Shown piece after piece: positions 28,850 to 41,809 of a DNA stretch of 64,000 nt (within the stretch, counting starts at the first letter, position 1; the number at the start of each line of letters is the position of its first letter). A program made the position numbers and the translations under genes. The DNA lies in contig NC_134025.1 in assembly GCF_964204645.1 (NCBI RefSeq), positions 25,388,001 to 25,452,000 of the forward strand, in the 5' to 3' direction. Origin of the DNA: Tubulanus polymorphus. Its lineage: Eukaryota; Nemertea; Palaeonemertea; Tubulaniformes; Tubulanidae. The notes under the pieces are model-generated. The model did not search any database, had not been told where the DNA came from, and saw only the letters and a list, made by a program, of their open reading frames with translations.

Positions 28850-29164
28850 TATTTCTACCGCGTAGTCACACTTGTTTTGAGAGTCCCGCGCGGCGGACAC
28901 GCACCTGATGCGGCTAATTTGATTGGACGCTTCGTTCCGGGTTGACCTGGATTTTCAACTAATCACCGGCGCGTTTATGTATCGATCGTATAGGGCCGAT
29001 TTTGACCAATCAGCGTCACGCACACACGTACGGATCATGTAGCGCCTATTTCAAACAGTGGTACACTCAGAACTAGAATGGACAGCTAACCGTGCGGCAC
29101 GACATGTAAAACACTCCGTATTTTTTTCCAGGATTCAAGGTTTTATCGCTCGAAACGCTTCAAA
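28850..29164 (+). promoter_or_regulatory. CpG-rich promoter and 5' UTR of ARHGAP11A
   Basis: CpG dinucleotides are strongly enriched relative to flanking DNA (for example around 28885-28960 and 28965-29050). CCAAT boxes occur in both orientations: ATTGG at 28922-28926 and CCAAT at 29006-29010. A TTTCAAA element lies near 29049. Paired CCAAT boxes with a CHR-like element are typical of cell-cycle genes, which fits the mitotic expression of vertebrate ARHGAP11A. That regulatory reading is inference. The region may also serve the divergent minus-strand transcript. Confidence 0.6.
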
Positions 29165-32100
29165 ATGAAAACTGTATTCGAGCTCGACGATTTACACGGA
29201 CTTAAGGCCCTTGCCGAACGCGAGATCAAGGAATTAGGAATCGAATTGCCGAAAAATAAGAAGTCAAAAGGAGTACAAAAATCACAATCTCAGGTGAGTC
29301 GCCATTTTTGTTTACGATTCTTCTTTTGTTAGGTCTACCGGTATGTTGATAGCGCTATAGGTAGCGGACATCATGACACGGAGAACCTAGGTCATCCTTT
29401 ATGAAAACCACATAATGTCTGACCCAAGATTTGGGTCAGAATTTTATTTCACATTTTATGTTGGAGGGAAAAATGACACTTGCGGATACAGGATCCAGTC
29501 TTTTACTCTTTAGTGTCTGGTTCATTGACCGGTTTTGTATATAAATTGTTAAATTCTCTAACAAATGACCTGTAAATAAAAGTTCCGCAAGGCCTATTAG
29601 TACTACTTGAGGTAGTTTGGTACCAGTACCAGTACCAGTATCATTGTAGCAAGGCCTAGTTTGTACTCGACCAAGTGAAGTAGGTATGCCTATAGCCTAT
29701 ACTGGTACCTGTAACTGTTTCATCCCACATTACAGCCTACTATTACGATGGAAACACTTGATGTAAATTCGGTTGTGGTGGGATAGGACCTATACTAGCT
29801 TTGCCAATATTTTATAATTCATTACATTGTGTATAAATGTAATAGGCCTATTTATGTTACATCCTGACCAATTTTGAAAATCTTACAGCACATAGGCCTA
29901 TACATTGTATCAAAATTAAAAAAACCTTAACTAAGATCAGACTGAAGTTCACTTATTCTAGGGCCTATTAGGCTGACAGAAGGTAGTGATGCCATAACCT
30001 TACCGCAAATCAATTAACTGCCCATAGGTGCATGTGTCTTACATGTAGCCTAATTACTAATCTGTTCTTGTCGTACACACTAGGCCTATGTGTTGAAACC
30101 AGTGACTAATTTTCCTCCATCCATGGAAAGTGTATTGAACTCTTTTTGGTTACAGCTAAGTCCCCTGAATTGGTATAGTGTACCAAATTTTGTGAGACCT
30201 CGTGATGAAATTTATTGTTGAAAACAAAATTTCATGACTTTGAAGCAATGATTGCTATTCATTTTTAACCCTGGGGCCAGTAGCCTACTAAAATTCACTA
30301 AGTTAATTTGTCAATTACGAAAATACCACTGTAATAATGCAATGTTAAATCGGTTAATCTTTAAAACACCACTGGCTCCAGCATGTTATTCAGCCTCTTA
30401 CATTTATAGTTATGAACCTATGACAATGTTCTTTTTTTCTAACAATCCCTTATTATTTGCAATGGCATTTTTCATCAGCTGAATCCGAATGAAATCAGTA
30501 AAAACCCTAGATGGATGTAGTCATTGCACTGATGAATTTTATGGTCCTTGAAATTTGAAATTGTTAATTAATTGTTTACGTCGTATTTATATCTTTCAGG
30601 AAAAAGCTAATCAGAGCGCTATATTCGGTAACCCGCTATTAAACGTCCCATCGGCTTACGTGTATGGATATGGCTATGTACCACGGTAAGAACATATTTC
30701 ACCCTGATCTCTTAACTCCTCGAGACAGATATCCGAATAATAAGTAATCTGCAATAGTCTCCTCCAAAACATGCACGTATTTTCATATCTCGCAATTTAG
30801 ATAGAATTTAGGCTCCAAGATCAATCGTGTATAATCTTGGATCATTCTAATCAATCATATTGAGAAAAATAGCATTTTTTAAAACTGTTCGCGTGGTCAG
30901 CGTGTAGTTGGGTGCACTTATCCCATTAACAACCCGTGTTTTCATTACACAGTGTTCGAGTGCTATAGGTGTAATCGCGTTCTATTCAATTCAGTTTACC
31001 TAGCGACTAAAGTCTCATTATTCGACATAAAAAAATCTGATATGATGGCATTTGTATTTTTCTCAGCGAGGTCTTGATTGAAAAAATGGGTTCTCTTATA
31101 TGCGCGCTGTTATTTATAACCCAAAAGGTGCATAGGACATTGTTGATGAATGGAGGGCCATCATTGAGCCCTGTGAAGATTGGTAGCAAATCATACATCC
31201 CCAGGCAAACATCTACAATGCTTTTCGAAATTTTCAATTCATGCCATTTTAGTTCATTCATGAAGGATCTCGTGAACTATAGCCATTGACCTAGCACAAG
31301 ACAGGCTTGCTGTCTGGCTTGAGACCCACACGAATGCATCAATTCATGAGCGCGAACCATTGTTTGCAAACTGAATGCCCCTATAGGTATTTTTAGGGAA
31401 GGGCCTCGGATGCCTTTTGTCGCCCTACTTCACCATGTTTTGGAGAATTTTCAATGACACCCAACACCTGGCATATGTGCATCCGATTTTCAAAAATAAC
31501 CCATCGGAATTTGAAATTTCAATAGATTTCATTTCATGCCCTTATGATGCGTTCTGGGGTGATGATTAGGTTAAATTACATCATCAAAAATCATAATGGA
31601 TGTGATAAGTGTTCAAATAAGATTGCATCAACTAAAACCAAAGCCTCCACTCATAAACTCAATGATCCCGAATATTGAGTTTCAAAATCCTAAATTTCAT
31701 AGAAGCAATTTTTGAAAAATTCAGATTGATATAATTATATGATTCATTAATATAAAATTATTCTCAATTCTCAATTATAGATTTTTGGTAGAAGCCGCAG
31801 CTTACATCGATGAACACATAACATCTGAAGGTATATTCCGTAAAGCTGGATCTCACAGTCGACAGAAGGAATTGCGGGTAAGAAATTGTTGATTTACATA
31901 GCTACGGATTACGAGTGTCGCATTACTAATATTCATAGTAAAAGAAAAACCAGAATCTCATTAATTGCAAATCCCCCCCCCCCACGGATTAGCAGAATCT
32001 GAAATATAATCTTATTGACTCAGTCTAAGCCGCTTTTATTTATCACTCATTGTTTCTGCTGGTGGATTTTGTATGAAAAAAAGGAAATGTGCTAATCTTC

Positions 32101-35100
32101 ATTGAATTTCATTTCCTCTGATTAAATTTCATTTTTGACTTTTTTCTTCCAGCAAACTATCGACAATGGGGGACACCTGTCGCAAGTCAGATTAGTCGAC
32201 GACGTCGCTAATCTCGTCAAACAGTTTTTCCGAGAGCTGCCCGAACCGCTCATCACAAATACGTTACACAGCACATTCCTGCAATGTCTTGAACTCGAAG
32301 ATGATCTTCACGTCGAAGCCGTGCTTCTTCTGTGTCTGACTTTACCAATTGAACACCTCAGCGCGCTTCGCTTCATTTTCAACCTGCTTTCGAATGTCGT
32401 CGCGAACTGCGATCGCAATAAGATGGACGCCGCGAACTTGGCGAAGGTGATAACGCCGAATATAATGAGAAATCACGCCCGAACTGATAAAGCCGCGCCG
32501 TTTGACGAGAAACTTTTAGACGCCGAAACGAAAGTCATACGTTTGTTGATCGAGAACGCCGACGAGATCGGTTGCGTGCAGGGTTCAACTTTAGAAAAGA
32601 TGAACATGATGTCTAGTCTGGCTGGATTCTCCGGCGATGAATTGTGTTCCGATTCGTTGGCTGATTGCAAGCAGAGGAAGAAAAAACGTCGCAGTGGGTC
32701 TTTACAAGGTTTGTATTGTGCGCATGGTTATCCCGCTGTTTGTAGTTAGCGTGGCTGCTGTCTCTTTTCACATTTTTCTCACCTATTCTTCCGTGTGCTC
32801 TAACGACGAAACGAAGTCAATTTTCCCAACTTCCTCACTCCCTGCTAAGTTTGATTAACATGTGTTGAAAGATCAAAAGGAAGTTCGTGAGATATTGTAC
32901 GAATGTATGCGGACTCACGAAAGCCTAGCGTTCATTTGTGAATATTGATGATGAATTCATATTTTATTATTATTTTTTGTTTAGGAATGATTAACAGCAT
33001 AAACAGTAGTTTATCGAAGTGGCGCAATAAAACAACCTCGAGCTCTTCAATAACGAGCAGCAAGTCCGATATCTCTGTGAAGTCTGATCAGTCCCTGTCG
33101 AACAATTTACCGACTGCCGCTCCCATTGTTCGAAAACGTAAAGCTGGCGAAGAAATTCCATTTTCTCTTTCAAAAAAGTAAGTTACAATGAAGCTTACAC
33201 TCGAAATGACTATTGAAGTACCTCATATTGAGGAATTAGAAATATCTCGTAGTCATCATATCATAACTAACTCTAACAACTAATGATTCACTTTTAGGAA
33301 AGCTATATTGAAACAGTTACCTCAGCAGTCAGTTATGGCCAACTTCACTCCAGCAGCTAATAAGGGTAAATCTGGTGATGATCCATTGACTCCGACGATA
33401 GCGTTTGTTTCACCCGACTCACCGATGCAGTTTACGGCTTTACCGTCGAGCGATCAGAAAATGAGTTCAGCGAAGAAAAAACGATTCCCAAGTCCATTCA
33501 GAAAGAAAAATAAGAGGTAAGCAAAATTTGTGATAAGACTTAATGATAAGTTAAAGCAATGATTTTTAGGAAAAAAAACTTTTAACCTCAAAAAACTAAT
33601 TTTTGATTATTATATAATTTACAGATATTCATCGGGGAAAATATCATGTTCACCTCGTAGCAAACGTAATATCTTCCGTCGATCCAGTGGAAAAAATTCA
33701 GCACCGGTAAGATATTCACTATTTACGGAATCTTAAGTGACTCGCATGTAGTGTCTGTTGTTTCATTGAAAATAACTTTATTCCCGTTTCTTGAATTTTC
33801 AGTCTACGCCGACGAGTACGGGTGGTTCTTCGATTCTATCCGGAAACAGTGAAGATTCCTCGCTCAGCGGTTCGGATGCCGGAAGCTTCAGTCGGTCGAG
33901 GTCACGTTTGAAGAAGCGCATGGGCAGCTTCTTCAAGAAACACAAGAAAACGCCGAGTTCGCCGGGTAGTTCGTTCATGGGTTTACCAATAATTCGTCGG
34001 GCTCGTTCGCAGGGCGTAATGGGCGTCGACAACGAATGCGTGAAAATGGTCGACATGCAGATGTTAGACAGTCATCACCGCGCGAATGGTTTATGCCACG
34101 CCGATAAACTATCGATGCCCGATGCGATGATAAATCGATCGGAGGCCGTCGAGAACAGGAACCCTCATAAACGCGCGTTCTCTGCCGACAGCTCTCTGCC
34201 ACGCGGCGCGCTCAGACGAGGCAAACCAAACTCCGAACGTAGTGGTTTAGTTCGTCGCAGCATCGAACGTCCGATTCAGACGTCCGGATCGTCGATCGAT
34301 TCGAACGAAGATGCCGTACGTTTAGAAATCAACGTTCAACTGGCCACACCAGAATCCGAAAAAAGCAAATCCGATAAGAACGCGTCGCCTTGTGGTAGCG
34401 AATTGTCGAGTATATCCGCGCAATCGAGTCAACCCACTAATGTTTCTCCTGCTAATCATTCGCTGGTTAGTTGTTCACAGGAGAGCACCGTGAGTGGCCA
34501 CCCGATTCGCACCTCGTCGCCGAAAGATGCCGTACACAGTTCGGAAGCCGTCGCTGAAATCTGCGATTCTGAATCGATTGTTTCGCATAGCACCTCGAAA
34601 TTGCTGCCTCATTATGTTTCAAGTTCGAATGCTGGTAATTCTGATGAACAATGTGGTGCCGTTGCAATGGACACTGAAACTGCAAATTCCGATTCAAAAT
34701 CAGCCGATACCTCTGGTCTTGCAGCCTTAGTTATGAATCCTGTCTTAACGAAACCGATATTGACGTCATTGACTCCTGAAAGTTCGTTATCTAAACTTGT
34801 TTCTGAATGCGTCGAATCAGAAAACTGTATAAACCTGTTGAAAACTGTATGCAATTCAGAAATTGACTCCGTGAAAAATGTTGATTCGTCTGAACTGAGA
34901 GAAAAATGTGCTAAAATTGAAAACCCATCCGAGCTGCGTGTGCTGCGTAGTGGCAGACGCAGAGAAAGAGAACCTAGAGAGAAACGGGTTGCTGCTTCTC
35001 ACTCTTCTTCGAAAGAAGCTAGAGCGCGTCGCAATCACGAATCCAAAGAATCGAAGAAAAACACTGAATCGCGTGAATATAAAAAGGAAAATGTTGAAAT

Positions 35101-36289
35101 TTCATCGACAAACGATTCACAAGCCATTAAAAGTAACACCGATTCGATGATGAGTCAGGTGAAGGAAACGATCGTCTCGACTCGAGAACAGATAAAACGT
35201 TCTCAAACGTTGCGAAGTAAAACCAGATCAGCAGCAATCGCGCGGCGACCCAGTATTAAGGAACCGAAACTTCAGATTTCGTCGGAAACGCAGAAGTTGT
35301 TGTCGGGTGCCGGTTATATGAACTCGCGCCCACCAACGCCGGTACAAAGCGAAACTGACAGTATCGACGTCGTAATCGTACATCCTCCCAGTCCGAAGAA
35401 AAAACTTTTCGCCAATGTCGCGTCATTCGACAAGGCTACGAACGAAAGCGTCATGAACTTACAAGCCGCCGGTCACGTGAAAGAAAATATCAATGTGTTC
35501 TCGCAGAGGTCGAAGTCTTCCGACAACAACGACGTATCAGAGAGGCTCTCCGCGAGACCGAATATTACTCGTAAACGAGGTATATCGCCCGTGCGCATTC
35601 CAACCATATTCGCTAAATCGACCGAAGAGGCGGCGGCGTACCGAGAAAAACTGAAAAATATCAAGAAAAATTCGCCGACGCCAAATCGAACCGACGCGCA
35701 AGCTCGTGCTAAAGCTAATTTACCGATTAATACGTGTTTACTTCGATCGATCGCCGCTTCTCATCAATCCAAGTTTAATATTGTTAATGAAGACGGCGAA
35801 TCGAAAGAGAACGTACAACCTTCAAATCCATGTGCTAAAAGACCGAATTACGACGAACTGATGAAATTATGTACGCCGGTGAAACCAGTCGCGCGCTTAC
35901 CGCCGAATACGAACTGTTCTAGTAGACAGGAATCGGGCCTGAGAGACTTAAGTAACATTCAGCAAAACATGTCGATAATGCCGTTAATGCCGAAAATGAA
36001 GCAAGTTGCTTTAGCTAGTGATATCACTCAGTCGTTGCTATCGCGTAAACTGGGTACGAAGCACGCCGCGTTAAAAAACTTTCGATTGCGGGAAGTGACG
36101 TCGAAGCGCACCGGTTCCCCGATGAAACCGCTGAAACGGCTGCATTCGCCGCATAATTCTCCGAGACTTTTGTTTCAGAAATCGCCGCGGAAATTTCCGA
36201 CCTCGCCCGTGCGTCCAGTGTTCCAGCGCAAGTGTCTCGGAAACAGTCCGATTCCGACTCAAGTGAAAGAAGATCTGTCGTTGTATTGA
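29165..36289 (+). CDS. ARHGAP11A: Rho GTPase-activating protein 11A-like
   Basis: Stimulates GTP hydrolysis by Rho; vertebrate ARHGAP11A restrains RhoA during cytokinesis and is cell-cycle regulated. Eight coding exons: 29165-29293, 30600-30685, 31781-31877, 32153-32708, 32985-33177, 33298-33516, 33625-33706, 33803-36289 (3849 bp, 1282 aa). All junction phases agree. RhoGAP domain about residues 55-250: arginine-finger motif GIFRKAG (Arg92), then LVKQFFRELPEPLI and KMDAANLAKVITPNIM. The rest is low-complexity, basic and Ser/Thr-Pro-rich, typical of the family. A short C-terminal SPRKF...SPVR motif resembles the SPLKFQRTPVR region of human ARHGAP11A. The last exon (2487 bp) carries most of the tail. 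Its N-terminus differs from the human one. ATG at 29165 is the first in-frame start after the CpG-rich region. Head-to-head with RASGRP, tail-to-tail with AP2S1. Confidence 0.91.
29294..30599 (+). other. ARHGAP11A intron 1
   Basis: Intron between a GTGAGT donor and a TTTCAG acceptor. AT-rich with several scattered copies of the word TAGGCCTA, which also occurs elsewhere in the window. No nested gene was seen. Confidence 0.8.
31975..31983. repeat. Poly-C run in ARHGAP11A intron 3
   Basis: A run of about eleven C residues on the plus strand (about 31973-31983), unusual in AT-rich surroundings and prone to sequencing error. No function is inferred. Confidence 0.8.
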
Positions 36290-39200
36290 TGTACCTCACG
36301 ATAATCAGTTTACTAGGTTAGGTGATGAGTTTAGAATGTGTAGGATTTTATACAGAATAGGAACTATCATCCATCCAAGTGTATTCGTCCATACCAATAC
36401 TTGAAATGTGATAGGAAAAAAGCTTGAGTATTTAAAATGTTTAATTACATAGAAATATATACATACATGTATAAATTGCCTTGTAAGAATTACTGGCTTG
36501 ATGAAACGGGTTCAAAATCAATGATGGAATTTTTTGGCTAATTGTAGCGATAATTGTATATTTATGTGTGAATGTTGGTTTGAGTGTTTGACGAGTGCAA
36601 GAGGGTTTCAAATGAACTAGAAATGTGTGCTCTTTGTACAGACTGAATATTTCTATCTAGGATAATTCTACTATGATTAAAGATTTATAAGTAGTATTGT
36701 GCCACTCTGGCCAACAAAATTGTTAAAATAGATCAAAAGAAATGTAATGAAAACTATTTCGGATTAGATTTAGAACTCAGTTATATGCATGAATTAGTGA
36801 ATATTTGTAGGCATTGATTTTGTATATTTTGGAGAAGTGTATTATAATAGTTTGAAACAGGAATGTAATAACGTTAATAGATGATACTTGATTTCGCATC
36901 TTTCTCTAGTGTATGCAGAGAAATTTTATAATTCTTTAAATCAGATTTCAATTATTTCCACCTCGTAGTTGAGTCATCGGAATAGGATTTAATCTTGATG
37001 AGACATTTTTCGATTTTCGTTTCGTTGATCTCAAGATTAATATCGTATTTTTGATATTAAATAGTAGTCATGTAAATATACGCTTGCCTTAGGTCAATCA
37101 GTCATTTAATTTCAGTGATAACTAGTGTGATTTGCCAGTCGAACAATTGTTATGCCTTTCAATCCTTATGTACATGGTTGTCATGTATATTGTCTTTATA
37201 TTATTATTACAAGATTATATTCAATTAAATCTCTATCATTATTATTATTATGATAAATATAAGATGTATGTTATTGATTGTAAAATAGATGAACAAAAGA
37301 AATATTAAATTATATGTATATTATGAGAAATAATTTGGTTGGCAGTTTTGAAATTATTTTTTTCTGAAAGGATGTTTATTGAGGATTAAACGATGAGCAG
37401 CTGAAGTTGAGCATTCTACAAATTGATTCCCGACCCAACATCTTTGACAGAGGAATATGGTGCAATTACATTGAGGATATTGAAATTTCTTCAAATTAGT
37501 GGATTTACATTCATTCCCTTTAATTAACTATCACTAGTCTTCGATGTGGTCATTTATTCTGAGATGCTTTTAAGCTTCACATTCAATGTGCCTAACTATA
37601 GACTGGAAAATTAGGCTTTCTAAATTTGAGGCCTTCATTTCTATAGGTGTGAATCTATTGATGTCCATCTGCTTGGATCACTTCATTTCCTGTGAGAATG
37701 ATAATGAATTCAAACGTCAAAATTTGGCTAAGTTATATTCGAGAAAATTAGCATTTGTCTAGGATTCCGACCTAGTCATTTGCTTCACGGACCATCACTT
37801 TCACAACTAATGATTATTTCTCTCGATTGAATGTTTCGAATTTCATTCATATACTTATACCATCGACCATGTCCTGTATGAGCAGACAGATTTAAAATGT
37901 TTGCTCGTTATTTATGGTCTTGAAGTGTAAGATACACTGTTTTTTGTTAAGAATAAATTCCTCTTGTTTGAACATAAATCTCCCACGTTATCAAAGCAAA
38001 GTCATCTAGATTATTTCTTAGAAAATCTGTGACGCATGAACTGGCATACTGCACAACACACGCTCCTGTTGTACATGATGACACCCACACAAATATTTGT
38101 CATTTCATCCTCTCTGTTGCTACGTGCTTTTTCCAAACCGTCAATTCATTACTGAAATCTTTTTCAAAACTACACGTATAGTATTAGACAAAATTCTTGA
38201 ATAAGGATGTACTTATTCATTCATAGATGATATTTGGTAAATAGGCCTACTGTGGAAATCGATGTTATGATCGGGTTGAGCAATAAAGGAAAAGCGGCCG
38301 CTGAATTGCACAATGAGACCCATTATTCAATTACAACAAAGGATGAGTAACATTCCTTTACGCTTCATATTACAAAGATAACTGGTAATTTTGATATTAA
38401 TTTCATTGTAAACCAACGGTTCTCTCGAGGAATTTCACCGGTATTTGTACCCGCCTAGTGACAACTAAAGTCAAAAGACCAAAATTCTTGAAATTGAAGT
38501 AGGAATTTGCTGAAGGTGGCTCAATGCCCGTTAGATATGTAGACAAAAGAATCATTACTTTCCAAATCCTGTCATTCATGATGTAACAATAAGAATTATA
38601 TATATTAGGTATGATATATTTTGACAAAGGTATATATATATATATATACATTTACATGTACTCACTATAACAACAAAGTTTACAATCATTTACACACTAT
38701 ATAATGTATATCATGCATTAATTATTTTGTATCTCATCAAAATGGCCATCTTTAAATGTTATACACACTTAAAATTCAACTCATTAAAAAAATATGTAAT
38801 GAAAATGAAAATTACCAGGGTACTTATAAAAATACCTATTAATGACAGCTTAAACATCTATCATTTTAACTATCACAACTAAGAGCAATCAAGTAAGGCT
38901 GAATAGTCTGGTATTTCCAATTAGGTATGAAAAGGAAACAGAATGAGGATATCAGGTAAATGGTGAAGCTATCAAATTAGAAGAAGACCTCTCCTTTAAG
39001 GTCACAAACAAATTAATGAGCTATCAAAACCAAATTGAGAAACTGCATTGTTGTAAACTCTTAGATGAGTTATCATCGGATATCCTGGATAACAAAGATT
39101 GCTTTGTAATCGAAAGAAAGATGTATAATTGAAATGATAGGAGTTGTATTAAGATGCAGAAGGGAGACATTAATTAAGTGATATTCTATTCTATCACAAT

Positions 39201-40344
39201 TGGTACGAATATACAGATATGTCATCTGTTTACATTTCAGAGAAACTGCTCTCAATAATAGGTATATTATAGACACTAGTAACCATCACATATAACTGTC
39301 AGGGATTACTGGGTATTCATCACAAAACCATATTGAACGCACTTCCACCCTTCACAGATCACCTACAAAGAGTCTGTCTATTTCATATTTGTGCATCTTT
39401 CAATTTGACTGGGTTCACAAAACCAACACACAAGCAAAATTCCCCTACATTCGCTTTTGACAAGCGCGCGTACTAGACTTTAATAAACAACTGCCTCCTT
39501 TTGTACATCATTCAATGCGATTGTAAAAGTACGAAGCATGAATGCAAATAGCAGTTTCTAGTTCGGCACAAATATTGCTTAGTAGACAAAAGAACTACCA
39601 GTCTTTTCGTGGAGATCTAATTCACAATTATGAGCGATAACATGATATTGTTTTCTCACACTGCTGTAAAATGTCGGACAAATAGCTGTCTTTCCTGAAT
39701 AACTGTTTAGACAACCCGGTAATATCCAGGCTTGCTATTCATCTTCTGTATAAGAAAGTAAAATCATTGCATAAACGACAGATGTGGAGCTATTACGTAT
39801 AATATTTAAGTATCCCATCACTTTACACACAACTAGCCGTTCAAAAACAACCTGACCATTATAGAGAGGAGACTGACATCATAGCTACCGCTATATAACA
39901 AAGTTTAGGAATGCTTCGCAATAATTAAAGAATGGAGCCGTTTTTTCACAAACTGACAAATCCAATAGACACTATAATTCATGAGTACATTGCTACTGCT
40001 TTGATTCCGACTTCATTGATAATACAATGTATTACATAAACATGAATAAACATACAACAGTAATTCATTATTTGATACAGATTAATATCTATTTATGATA
40101 TACTACTATATAATATCTCAGCATAAGACAGCCATATTATTCATCATACACATTCCATACATTTACAAAGTTAAGTCGATGTTCTTTTTTCATTTGGAGT
40201 CTGACTTGTCTTTGACTGAAAGCCCGAACAAAGGGGAGCACGAGCAATCCGATCATATAAAGCTGATTTACGGGTGAGGTGTTGGTAAATAGCCTTTTTT
40301 TCAATGCATTAAATGCTAGCGTCTTTACAATGAAGATTTATGCA
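36290..40344. other. Convergent 3' region of ARHGAP11A and AP2S1
   Basis: Holds the ARHGAP11A 3' UTR (plus-strand AATAAA candidates at 37952-37957 and 38282-38287) and the AP2S1 3' UTR on the minus strand. Very AT-rich with a short (TA)n near 38635-38648. Open frames here are short and show no family similarity. I see no additional gene. Confidence 0.5.
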
Positions 40345-41809
40345 CTATTCTAACGACGTTAACATAAGTAGCTGTTTAAGCACTTTTGTTTGACTAGTCT
40401 CTCTTATTTCACCAGCCAGAAACATTTCATCCACAACGCTGTATACCTAAAGAAAACAAAACAGTAACCATTTAGAAAAATACAATATAGACAATGTTTT
40501 AATCTTTTCAACAATAGTATTATATGATTTATACATAGTAAACCACAGCCTTATTATATAGGGTTAAACCCACTTAATCTGAGTCTGTTTAATCCAGTTA
40601 ATTAATGAACAGGTTTGCTCCATAAGCAAAATCCCACAATTGTTTGAAGACTAAAAAGTACAAAATACAAGACATTTTTCGGATGGTTTCAACCACCCTT
40701 CTTCAGTTTAAATTGATATGTTAAATTAGTCTATAGTATATAAATATAAAATACGACACAAATTACTGCATATAGATAGGTTATGGTTAGTTTTAAAGGA
40801 ATAACAAGTAAAAGCCCTCAGTTGATATTAAAGCATTTATTGTCCGACAGTTTTTAACTTGTTAACTCTAAATACTGATCATATAGATCAAATATCAGTC
40901 TTCCAGTCATTTTGAAAGGAGTTCCTATTTCCCCAATATAAAAAAGTTATAACCAGAACAATTGATTCTGCAGATTTTCTCTACAATTATAGCAGAAAGG
41001 AATCTGCTCTGGGATATCATTGAATATGGGAAGAACATTAAGATACAGCCTAGGTAATTACAACAATCAATAAGCTGAAAATATCTTAGAAATGGAATTC
41101 TAGCCACAGAAAATAATCATCAACATACCTTGTAAAAGTTGAAGACCAGATCTAATTCGCAAACATTGTGGAAAAACTCATTGAGAACTTCAACAAAATT
41201 GTGAATCGCTTCGAGATAGACGAGGTTATTGTCGCTAACGTCGACACAAATACAAAAATACAGACCAGCGTAACGTCGATAAACGATCTTGAAATTACGG
41301 AACTGCAAAAGATGGACGATCATTTCAGAGGACAATTGGTGAAACTCTAATCAATCATGACATAAAAAGACGATGGTAGCTTACTTCGACAAAGTTTGTG
41401 TGTTTTGCATCTCGGACTGTGACGACTGCATGAACTTCTTCAATCAATTTCTGCTTTTCATCATCGTCAAAGTGCATGTACCACTTGGCAAGTCTAGTCT
41501 TACCAGCACGATTTTGGATAAGAATAAATCGGATCTGTAAATAAATCAATATCAAGTAGCCTATTTTACTCTGCCTAGAATAAACTGCCGCAAGCACCAA
41601 GACAGATGTTAGGGTAGGTATGCCAGCTGAAAATGCAATCCAGATCCAGGTTTGTCAATTTTGATAAAAACTCTATTACTATAGTCTAATAATATAAAAA
41701 AGTAGGCTACATGATTTAGGCCTATTCAACTTTGAATTTGATTGACTAGGTTTTTGTTGTCCTACGCATCAAGAATCAATACACTATAGGGTTTATTTTT
41801 CCTTACCAT
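40345..41809 (-). CDS. AP2S1: AP-2 complex subunit sigma
   Basis: Small subunit of the AP-2 clathrin adaptor at the plasma membrane; with alpha it binds dileucine endocytic signals. Coding exons: 41807-41809 (start codon only, candidate), 41385-41534, 41129-41302, 40345-40446. Excluding the start codon they give 141 codons, so the protein is exactly 142 aa, the family length. Nearly every residue matches the human protein as I recall it, from [20 protein letters not shown] through KVLKQLLML; the C-terminal end is LTSLE. Exon 2 begins at the second codon in phase 0, so an upstream exon must supply only ATG. The ATG followed by gtaagg at 41809-41807 is the best nearby candidate; vertebrate AP2S1 also splits after the first codon. 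Intron 3 (40447-41128) contains a possible retroelement fragment. Head-to-head with the ASPP gene. Confidence 0.97.
40621..40735 (-). repeat. Possible retroelement fragment in AP2S1 intron 3
   Basis: Read on the minus strand, a CTGAAGAAGGGTGGTTGAAA stretch followed by CCATCCGAAA resembles the 'CTGAAGAAG...GAAAC' tail commonly seen in animal Penelope-like and LINE elements. No coding remnant is present and copy number cannot be judged from one window. Confidence 0.3.

Noticed and set aside
31007-31289. Opposed open frames in ARHGAP11A intron 2
   Set aside because: Mirror-image frames over the same bases, no domain, located within a well-supported intron.
33799-36299. Many minus-strand and alternative-frame open frames across the last ARHGAP11A exon
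   Set aside because: They are shadows of a long GC-richer coding exon and show no family similarity.
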